From positions 1-64,000 of the forward strand of contig VWZW01001322.1 in NCBI GenBank assembly GCA_013397115.1: a stretch of DNA of 64,000 nt, given 5' to 3'. The notes under the pieces were generated by a model. It made no database searches and had not been told where the DNA came from. It was given only the letters and a program-made list of their open reading frames with translations. The position numbers and the translations under genes are program-made. Shown in pieces: positions 55,601 to 64,000 of the stretch (its first letter is position 1; each line of letters opens with the position of its first letter). The stretch is from Edolisoma coerulescens. Taxonomy: Eukaryota; Chordata; Aves; Passeriformes; Campephagidae.

Positions 55601-57861
55601 TGATCACGTATTGTGAAAAAGAGATGCTGTATTAGTTCATGCACAGGAGACTGAACAATTCTAATCTTTGGGAATAAATAGTTTAAGTAAATGTAAATGC
55701 AGTAGTACATTGCACTCAACTTGCTTAAACCAGTAGTTTCTTCTCTACATTCTGCATCACAAGTCTTTGAAATGAATACTTACTAGACTAATTTTATCAA
55801 ATTTAGCAGGACATTGTAAATGTCATACATAAGTACATGATGGTTATCTCTATGACATTATCTCTTGCTTTTAAGTTTTCTAGGTCTCTGAATTTTCTAC
55901 CCATATTACAATTTGGACTTATTTTAGAAATTATTTTTAATTTACTAAATTTAGGTATTTATATAAAACAGAAGACTTTTCAGATTACCTGAATCAGAAA
56001 CTTTCTTTATATCTGCAACCTGTAGGTCTTCTGACACATTACTAACAGAGTCCTCTTCACCTGTGTCTCCAGGCATTTCTGTGTAAATAATGCTAAATTA
56101 ATTAGGGCACCAAAGTTTTGTACTTCATAAGAACAGCTGTGGTGTATCAAATCAAAAAATCCATCCAGCCTCCGATGCTCCTTATGCCAGCAGGCAAAGT
56201 AGATGCATTAGCAAAATGTCTGCAAAATGCAACTGAAGAGTGAATCTTCCTCCAAAATGTTCTCACGGTTTTCAGCCAGTCTTTGTGTAACACTTTTCTT
56301 GACTTCTTCCATTACTTTAGTAATTTCTAGTCTTACATTTGGCCAACATAATATCATCCCCTCATCTCAACTAAAAGTTTAATGTTTAATTCTGTTCTTA
56401 AACAACAAGCATGTTTCTGGTTGTACGTACCAAAAAAAATGTTTTAACTCTTGGGTAGTGTAGGTTCATCGGTCTACTCTAATTCTGCATTGATCATCCA
56501 TTACCATTAATTGTCAACAACCACCAAAAACCAAAGGCAACCTCTGCCAGCATTCTTGGTGCTGTTCCTTTTGCTGTTTTCACATTTGTCTCACCAGTTT
56601 GGGAGTCTTGCTCCAAAGGCCAATAAAACGGAGCTATTTCAGACCATAAGAGAAAGACAATTTATATGTTAATTTTTTTAACCCATGTCTATAACTACAG
56701 ATTGCTTCTGCCCAATGTCTTAATTCTTCCAGTAACATACTCTGACTATCTCTCTGATGCATTTCTTTTATCTAAATTGGAAACAGTCTCTTCTGACATG
56801 ATTTTGACTGGAATTGTCTTTCTGTATCATTTTATCCTATGTCTTTGTCTTTTTTTCCTCCTTTTGTTTCTCAGTTCTATTAAAAAAAGTACAGGGCAAT
56901 CACCCAATCCAAAATATTACCTTATAACATAATACAAAACTACTAGACAAATAGTAAATTTCCATTCGGTGTTTTTCCTCCACAGCCAATTGGTTAATCT
57001 CTCTATTTGCGCTTTTTGAGTTTTTTTAAGGTCTCTCTAGTGCTGGAAAACTAAAAATTTTAAATGATATGTGGGTAGTTGAAGTACTTACCTATGGAAT
57101 CCTTTTCTGATTTTGCTTCTGTCCATTCTGGAGGCCTCTCACTTTCATCATTATCTGATTTACTTGCTTGTTCCATGGTGCAGTGCCCCAGAATAGCATC
57201 CAGTTCATTAAAAAACTTCATACTTTTACTTGTACTCCCTGAGTCTTGAGCACTTTTTACACTCTTGTATTCATGTTTCAGATTTTTGTATTTTGTCCTG
57301 CACTGCTTCCAGTCCCTGTCAATTCCAAACTTTTGAAGTCTAGCAGCAACCTGTTCAAATATTCTTTTATTTCTCACTGTCCCCTCCAGTTGTTGCTGGA
57401 TATTTTTGTCTGACCATATGCGTATCAAAGCTCTGACTTCATTAACAGTCCAGTGTTTTCCTCCTTCATTTGCTACTGTAGGAATAAAAGCCGGTGGTTT
57501 GGAAGCCTCTACTGCTGATGCTGGATTACCTGCATTGTGTGGGGTAGGGGAGAGACACAGATACAAGTTACCTGCATTGGGTGGTTGGAGTGGGGAAAGG
57601 ACAGAGGGAAAGGGAATGAAGGATGCTGTTTCTCCAGAGAAAGATGGAGCAGAGGTGACATTAAAATCAAGCTGTTGGTTAATAATTTGTCAGCATTTTT
57701 GTTAATTCTGATATAATTTTTGCCTTCCCTTGAAGATAGATATTAAGATAGCACATGTACATTTAATTAATCTAAGAGGAGCATTGCTTTCTTCTGTGCC
57801 CTGGATTTTTACCTGTGACACCTTTGGGAACAACTGATGAGCTGCTTTGTCCTTCAGACAT
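43690..57861 (-). CDS. Protein with two Myb/SANT-like (trihelix) DNA-binding domains; gene not identified
   Basis: Nine minus-strand exons: 57861-57813 (ATG, MSEGQSSSSVVPKGVTG), 57529-57092, 56078-55989, 55257-55186, 51026-50940, 47494-47423, 46774-46373, 44975-44916, 43904-43690 (TGA). Every junction is phase 1 with GT/AG sites; together 1485 nt, 494 residues. SANT 1 spans about 41-130 with tryptophans W43, W55 and W90. SANT 2 spans about 294-383 with W296, W308 and W343. They share GIDRDWKQCRTKYKNLK and are about 47/61 identical over the core. The acidic linker between them contains a SUMO-site-like IKKE near 238-242. The last exon (LHFQKLLTERVHTVTEGKKF and on) looks helical, perhaps for dimerisation. 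The domains resemble the Myb_DNA-bind_4 group found in ZSCAN20, ZSCAN29, MSANTD proteins and Harbinger-derived genes. Nuclear DNA binding is inferred from that. The start is uncertain: an additional phase-1 exon lies at 60879-60793, and the first exon may instead be entered by an acceptor at 57852, so the gene may extend past 60.9 kb. Confidence 0.8.
46373..46774 (-). CDS. SANT 2 exon of the double Myb/SANT gene
   Basis: 402 bp, entered after TATATTTTCAG and left at CTATCAG|GTACTA, phase 1 on both sides. The domain runs from GAGKHWSDNEVRALINIWSD to RRKMRFYDEVDCILRR. It is a close paralogue of the exon at 57529-57092, with the same spacing between the three core tryptophans. That supports internal duplication of one ancestral exon. 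Confidence 0.88.
47646..49090 (-). mobile_element. CR1 LINE, reverse orientation, internally deleted
   Basis: The plus strand begins with antisense octamers (AATCACAGAATCATAGAATC) and about 140 bp of CR1 3' end. Near 47790-47810 it jumps to sequence that I recognise as the 5' region of the element in antisense (for example GCCACACCAGGAACCTCCTA, CATCTGGTAAGCTGAAGTCT, TTTAAAGCTCTTTCAATGAG). Most of the reverse-transcriptase ORF is missing. It lies in the intron between the exons at 51026-50940 and 47494-47423 of the SANT gene. The right boundary is approximate. Confidence 0.75.
51702..51731. repeat. GC-rich perfect hairpin
   Basis: CCACCCCTCTG (51702-51712) and CAGAGGGGTGG (51721-51731) are perfect inverted arms of 11 bp around an 8-base loop. 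Similar purine/pyrimidine-rich blocks and a GGAGATCTCC palindrome lie just upstream (51640-51665). The surroundings are an intron of the SANT gene and are unusually GC-rich for it. Confidence 0.75.
53766..53806. repeat. (AT)n microsatellite
   Basis: Alternating TA/AT tract of about 40 bases with a few C or G interruptions (ATATATATACATATATATAT and on), in an intron of the SANT gene. Likely length-polymorphic. Confidence 0.85.
57092..57529 (-). CDS. SANT 1 exon of the double Myb/SANT gene
   Basis: 438 bp, entered after CACAATGCAG and left at CCATAG|GTAAGT, phase 1 on both sides. It opens with a Pro/Ala-rich lead (NPASAVEASKPPAFIP), then the domain from GGKHWTVNEVRALIRIWSD to MKFFNELDAIL. It closes with a Ser/Glu-rich tail. 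Being a symmetrical exon, it can be skipped or duplicated without changing frame. Confidence 0.85.
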
Positions 57862-57863
57862 TA

Positions 57864-60792
57864 GAGAGGAGAAGAGTACTGTTGGGAAGATGGGATGTGC
57901 TGCATGAGCACAATAATAGATTGGCCCCGAGCCACTGGCACTAGCATCAAGATTTCACTTTCTGCATTCATGCCATACTTCAGTTTTTACACACATGGGG
58001 AGATTTAACCTGGGTAAGGATCTGAAGAATCTGATCCTCCTTTCTTAACAAAGCACCCCAGTTGTGGGGAGCAGAGGAATGGAGACTTTTCCTTAAGTGA
58101 AACATTTGTGTGATAGAACCCAGTTCTCATGGCACAGGACCTCCATCTTTCTTGAGACAGATCAATCAAAAATATTTGGGGTTTTTTTAGTAAAAATTAG
58201 AGTTTGAGTTGTCTTACTCTGCAAAACTAAGATATTTTTTCATTTTCTCCAATCTACAACTTTATTTTTAAACATTATGAGGTAAAAGTTGCCACCCATG
58301 CAATAACTTAAAACAGTGAAATATGATATATTTTAGTTTTTTGATGTTTCCTTGTTTCTATTTAGGAATTTGGTTTAAGACTTTGTTTTGATTATCAAAT
58401 TAGTTTGGAAAGTGATGTTTCATGCATTTTCTAAATCTTTGCAAAAATAACTAAAAACCACAAACAAACCCAAAACCAACTCCAGGGCATCATCAAATAA
58501 AGCAGCATGAAAATGCACAGTAACTGACAGGTTTCTGCAGTCATACTGAAGTGATAAATGCCTTTGCCAGTGTCTTTTTCTGGAAGGGCAAACCAGATTA
58601 TGGGGCTTCGATACTTTATAGCCACTGAGATGTGTGTGATGGCAATAGTATCTAACCCTTGACTGTGCACAGAGCTTTAGTGGGGTGTACTTGTGATAAT
58701 CTGTCTGGGGACAAACTTGTCCTAGATAAAGCCATTCTTTGCTAGTCTCTGTAGTTCATTCTAGTTGTCAGTAAGCTGTTCTAACAGATAGTATTTTTTT
58801 TCCCTTACAGTCCTGGATTAATCAGGACTCTGCAGCAGCCGGCTCATAGGCAACAGAGTTGAGAAGGGTAATTTTCAGGTGGCACATCAATTATGCTTTC
58901 TCCATTTCTTCCTGAGGGAGTGAAAGAAAATGCTGATTTACAGGCAAATCAAACCGTAGGAACTGCAACAGCTGACAACTGCCAACATCAGATAGGCCAG
59001 AAAGGAAAGGCCTGGGGAAGATGAGAAGAGAGGACAAAGAATGCAAGAAGGTGCTCCCTACACTTCCCAGTCAAAGCCATAGAGCATGGGGGCATCGGGG
59101 AGGAATAAAGTTTCTTTAGTCTTTGTATAGACCAGTATTTCTCACTAGTCAGTTCCTCTCCAGCTGAGCTCACTTTTGGTTGTGGGTATTAGTTCAAGTG
59201 AGTTCTGGTGACTCGGTACATTGCTCACTTATTCTGCTGTGTGCAGAGTGGAAAATGGTGGGTTTGTTTGTTCCCCCTTCCCTTTAAAAAACATGCTGAT
59301 TCATGCTGATTTAAAAAACATGCTGATTCAAGTACTGCTTTGAAATAGTTATGGCCCAAGTTATGGTCAGTGCAAAAATTTTCCTTATGTCTTAAAAGCA
59401 TTTTAGTTCTAATCTGTTTTTAAAAAATGTTTAAGCAGGATATACATAATTTTTTAATCTGAAAGATGCATTATGCTGTATTTAATTTTTTTCTAAGCTT
59501 CCTCAAACCTGAGAAATCTGCTGAAATAAAACCAAAGTATTAGGCATTATAGATACAAAGGGCTCAACATTTTTCTTTCAGTGGTTTCTGAGATAGTGCT
59601 TGAAACTTACAGACTAGAAGAGGTACTAGGGGAGGGCATTTTAGTACTAATGCATACTTGAAAGCCCATGCAATTGAAGTTATTTTGCTGACTTTGTAGA
59701 AGGCAGCTTCCTCAGAAGTAAAGACTTTTCTGCTTGGCAATATGTTGAGCACTGAGAAATAGAGACATATTCCTGTAAAATTTGATTCAGATACCTTCTG
59801 CATGTTTTGTTTATGTGCATAAAGTATTTTATATGTGCATAAATTCCATGTGACATTCTAGTCTCTTCCTTAATTTCTCTCTATGCCAGGCAAGAGGGAT
59901 GTAATGCGTAACATAAAAGCCATAGGCTTAGCCTCTGCCTTGTTTTCTTCCTGAATATGGCACTTTGCAGATTCTGTAATGAAAGTTGTTGTAACTGGAC
60001 TGGAATGTATACTAAGGCATAGAGGGCACATAAAAAATAGAAAGAGCATGTAGGAAATTCAGGACAGTGCTGCTGTTCATCCAGGCAAGGAATCAGCACA
60101 TCACTTGCTTAAATCTGCCTGAAGTATGTTTAGGTTTCTCCATTTCCTTTAGCAGCCCCTTGAAGGGGCTCACACCTAGGATCCTCTTCCTCTTTCTGGC
60201 TTGCCAGATTTATGCCTTTGCCTTTTAACTTTCCTGAGCAAAACTACTATAGTAGGACGTTTTCCAATTGAGTTGTTCTATGGTTGGTTGGACTAAAGCA
60301 TTGCTGACCACTCCTTGCTTGGAGAGGTGACTTTGAAGTTGTGCTGGAGACCACTGCAAGTCTGGATTGCTCTGCATCTCTCTCCTGGCTCAGGTCACCT
60401 ACTCATGCTGCTTTAAGCATCCATGAATTAAGAAAATGAGCTAGGGAAAAGCCACAAGCTGGTATGGGTATCCACGCTAGCATTTGGCATACTTTCCACT
60501 AGCATGTAACAAAATTACCACGGTTAATGCAGTTAACATGATTAAGCTATAGCATGGGATGTGCTTTGCTTATGAATGGTGGTCATGCAAGTGTTACATC
60601 ATATAAAGTGTTCGGTGTTAGTGAGGCATGACACCGCTGAGTGCTAATGCTGGGAAGGGGATGGTGCAAGAGTGTGGCTGTATTAAAGCTATGCTGATCA
60701 CAAACAGAATGACAGTATATTCAAGCTATCAGGAAGCTCTGACACCCATGCTGCTTTTTAGTTTTTGATCTCTCTGTACCATCATACTATAC
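57864..60792. other. Non-coding stretch upstream of the proposed start of the SANT gene
   Basis: No CpG island, TATA box or recognisable coding exon. If the ATG at 57861 is the true start, the promoter is either an unremarkable AT-rich one here or lies further upstream behind untranslated exons. It holds the 27-bp tandem duplication at 59283 and a small palindrome at 60154-60170 (AGCCCCTT and AAGGGGCT around one base). Confidence 0.5.
59283..59330. repeat. 27-bp tandem duplication
   Basis: The 21-base string TTTAAAAAACATGCTGATTC plus A occurs at 59283-59303 and again at 59310-59330 without mismatch. The period is 27 bp and a shorter CATGCTGAT copy lies between. A recent local duplication in non-coding sequence. 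Confidence 0.85.
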
Positions 60793-60879
60793 CTAGTTGA
60801 ACTGGTCTGGCATGAGATATAAAAAGTAGTGGATCTCCTGGAGCCTCCTCATCATCTTCTAAAGAAACTGATACTTCAC
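60793..60879 (-). CDS. Candidate extra upstream exon of the double Myb/SANT gene
   Basis: Minus-strand 87 bp bounded by TTCCTTCCCAG and CAACTAG|GTATAG, phase 1 on both sides like every internal exon of the neighbouring gene. It reads EVSVSLEDDEEAPGDPLLFI then SHARPVQL, an acidic composition like the linker exons. If real it either belongs to a longer transcript that enters the exon at 57852-57813, or to a gene copy further upstream. It has no ATG of its own. Confidence 0.45.
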
Positions 60880-63800
60880 CTGGGAAGGAAAGAGTTTTTA
60901 GATGAAAAATAGATATGGACTAAATTAGCTTAAACTAATTTAAATTAAAATGTCCATACACCATGAGAAGATCTTTATCTTGGTAATTTCAGCACTTAAT
61001 TTGTAGTTAAATTATATTTTAAATTAATTTAGCCTGTCCCCATAAGGGGGACATGAGTTATAGGAGGCAAATTATTTTATATCTTGCATATGAAGCCTGT
61101 TTGAAATGCTTTTTAAAATTCTGGTTGAAACTGACTTGATTCTAGTGACTTGTTTGCCCTTCTGACTCTGTATTCAGGGTAGATAGCATATTGCAAGTAC
61201 AGTTTTGAAAGTAGATAATGTAAAGTAAGAGACATACATATAAAGGCAGACTTAGCACACAGATTCATAAAACCACAAATCTATTTATGTAACAAAAAAA
61301 ATTCCTAAAAGAGTATGAAAAAAACAAGAATGTTCTACAGAGAGCTCTGGAAATCAATGGAATTCATTAACGGTGTATGGGGAGGGAACTGAAATATTCA
61401 TTGTGACTTGACAACAGACATATTTGTAGCTGACAGGATTAAGTCTAGCTTTTTCCAGCATAGCTTTTCTACATTTGTTTAAAAAGGAACATTACAGCAA
61501 TTGCTATGTAAGTTAAGAAAGCAGCATACGTAAGTCAGGTTTAGAACCAGCTTGATTTTCACAGAGGACAGACTTGTAAGTTGTCCTATGGTAGTCAACA
61601 TAACCATGTTGACAGGATGCTTGAAATGTTGATTCCCTGTGCAGGGAACTGAGCTTCTGTGAGCTCCAGCCAGGCAGGGCACACAGATCAAAGCTCGCAG
61701 CCCTGCGGTGGTTCGTCACAGGGAGCAGTAATGAGGTGTGGTTAGGATGCAACCTCCTATCCCTGATGTCAGTGAAACTGAAAACTGCGTTTGAAAACAT
61801 TATCCTAAATCCTCCTGACTTTCAGCAAGGCTCACGATGACTCATAGATGCAGTGGCCTGATCTCTGACTGCTCCCAGCTGTCTGCCTGGCTTCCCTGGC
61901 GGGAGCTGCTGCTCCAGCCTCCACCTCCAGCGACAGGACTGGCGTTTAAGAGCAGCAAAGCAAACCAGGGAGAGGGGAATAAATTCTCTGCTGGAAGGCT
62001 TCTGAGTGTGCCATTGGCACTAGCATGAGCAAGGTTAATTACATTGTTACATTAAAAGAGAAACGTTTTTTATTTTTAGTAAGAATGGTTACCACAAAAA
62101 GATATTACTATCTTTGATGGGGAAAAAATTTTTAAAAAGCATTTGAAGAGCAGAAAAAACTATATAAAAATACTTGTCAATGACATGTTGAAAGTCCAGA
62201 CATGGAAAACCATATGTAAGTGGCACTTCTAAGTCAGCATTTCTGAAGGATCTTTCTGCATTTTAGTAGCTGAGTTTTCTGCCAGTCATTGCTGATGCAT
62301 TTCTGCTCAGTGACAATCTTTCTGCATTTGCTGAGGTAAAGTGAAGGTCAAGCAAGGTGACCAGTGCCTTAATATTTAAACATAAAGAAAGAAATATAAA
62401 AAGTGCAAATAACTTGAATTACTAGGCAAGTATTTTGTAAATAATGTATTTAATTTATTAATACTTTTTTTAACTTGAAACAATCCAAACTGGTTAACAA
62501 AATGGGAAGGTCATTCGTTTGAACTCTAATGAAAGATGCCATTTTTCATAGCGCACCATTGCTTTATGTAGATTTTCTTGGTTGTTGATTAGTGGGATAA
62601 TACACAAACTGTACTTGAAGAGAAGTGAACATGTTGACTTGTATCTTTTTTGATGATTATTTAAGCTACAACTCTACCTCCGAAACAAGTTTTGGGAGGA
62701 CAGCATGAGCATCTCTGCTTACATTTCTGCATGTGCTTATGCATAAAGTGTTATCTTTTCATGAACAAGCTGGGAACTGGTAGGTGTTGCTACCAGGTTT
62801 GTTCTGAGACACCCCTCTCAGATTTGATTGAGATTTTCACTAATAATTTCTTCAAATACACTTTCAAAAGAAAACTGATTCTACCAGGTATGAAAAATCC
62901 TTAGGGAAACACTGTTGAAATACCATTCAGTCCTATAAAAGAAAATAGTCTCTTTTCCTCCCTTCCTCTTGCTCCCCCTCCCCAGCAATCTCTGAGTAGC
63001 TGAGATAATGTAAAGACATGCTTTGTATCTTTACATTAAGGATGTGTATGAATATTGACACTGAGGCTAAGCAGAATGGTAAATATATGGTGAATTATTT
63101 GGGAACATGCCCTGTCCCATGTCATGCTTTTTAAGAAAACAAATTATTATAGCAACCAATTTCTTCAAATAAAGTAAGATGTTCACGGTGGACACATATT
63201 ATTTGTCACAGGCTTTAGTTCATTCTTGCTACGCAAGCCACAAGCCTAATCATCCTTGATTCCTCCAGCCCCCTCAAAATGAGACATCTCTGCCTCTTTT
63301 AAAAGAGGCGAGGGACCATTCTTCTCTCCTCTCCTGTAACACTCTGTGGTTGAAAGGGAGAAGCCCAGGAGGGGGCCTGCAGTCACTGCTGGAGCAGGGA
63401 TAGGGGGCTGCCTTTGCCTGTGCAGGGAATTGCCTTTCCCTCTGTGGGAGCGACACCGGCAGCTCTGTCCCCGCAAAAGGACTTGAGAGCATCATCTGCA
63501 GAGCCACTGATGCCACTTTTGCGGTACGAGTGCTCTCCAAAGTACTGGGCTGGGCAGGCATCATACTCTGACTGCAGGTGGAATAGGACCAGGCCTCTAG
63601 TACAGTGTTAGTTGCTTGACTTGCATTCTTAAATAAGAAAGTTGATGATCTCACAGCTGTTCCCTCAGCCCCTTGTTATGGATGTATGCATGCGTTCTGC
63701 ATAGCTGCAGGACACGTTTCTATCTTACTGTGCTTTCATTGCGGCTGAACTGTGGTTGTGAAAATCTTTGCATTTCAACTTTTGCATTAGTGTTGCATTA

Positions 63801-64000
63801 TTACAGTTAGCTGCATTTAATTTTTGTTTATCCATAAAACTTGTTTGCTTTTATTTTTTTGGAGAGAGTAACAGAAATGCTTGTGCAATCAAGAGATATA
63901 TTTAATTATATCACCTTTAAAACCAGACTGTCCTAGTGCTTCAAAACAAAGCACGTCTCACCCAGGGGTAATTATTTTTATAGATACTATAGTTTGGGAT
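60880..64000. other. Right end of the window, nothing recognised
   Basis: AT-rich with a moderately GC-rich patch at 63350-63480. A 126-codon minus-strand frame covers this patch but has low-complexity composition and no known motif. I saw no further SANT-type exon, RNA gene or clear repeat. Confidence 0.45.

Noticed and set aside
63274..63654. Minus-strand 126-codon frame at the right edge
   Set aside because: Ser/Pro/Arg-rich low-complexity composition with no motif; not phase-compatible with the SANT gene on inspection.

Overview
The window is vertebrate nuclear DNA, most likely from a bird. It has compact introns, several CR1 LINE fragments (four with the CR1 3' end), an LTR of a type I associate from memory with neoavian birds, and proteins that read very close to what I recall of the chicken orthologues. 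There is one 652-base assembly gap (34366-35017) and a single undetermined base at 22161.

Layout. (1) 1-17.2 kb, plus strand: complete LONRF1, 12 coding exons that join into a 728-residue protein with two RING fingers, TPR-like helices and a C-terminal LON-substrate-binding domain. It starts in a CpG island at the window edge. (2) 17.2-25.9 kb: gene-free spacer with one long CR1 fragment. (3) 25.9-34.1 kb, minus strand: PAICS, the bifunctional purine enzyme (AIR carboxylase/SAICAR synthetase). Eight coding exons are visible; the tiny first exon is probably in the gap. An LTR sits in one intron, about 30 bases from a splice acceptor. (4) 34.1-35.5 kb: CpG island broken by the gap, the PAICS promoter. 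The divergent partner PPAT, expected here from vertebrate synteny, is not visible. (5) 35.5-43.5 kb: no recognisable gene. (6) 43.5-57.9 kb, possibly to 60.9 kb or beyond, minus strand: a gene I cannot name. It encodes two closely similar Myb/SANT (trihelix-type) DNA-binding domains on two large exons, separated and followed by short exons, with phase 1 at every junction. Nine exons join to an uninterrupted 494-codon reading frame. (7) 60.9-64 kb: nothing recognised.

The three genes are not an obvious functional unit: a probable ubiquitin ligase, a purine biosynthesis enzyme and a probable DNA-binding regulator. The points most worth following up are the modular double-SANT gene with its internal exon duplications, and the unusual neighbourhood of PAICS (LONRF1 beside its 3' end, no PPAT beside its 5' end). 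All coding models were built by eye from conserved protein sequence, GT/AG sites and phase bookkeeping; no search was run.
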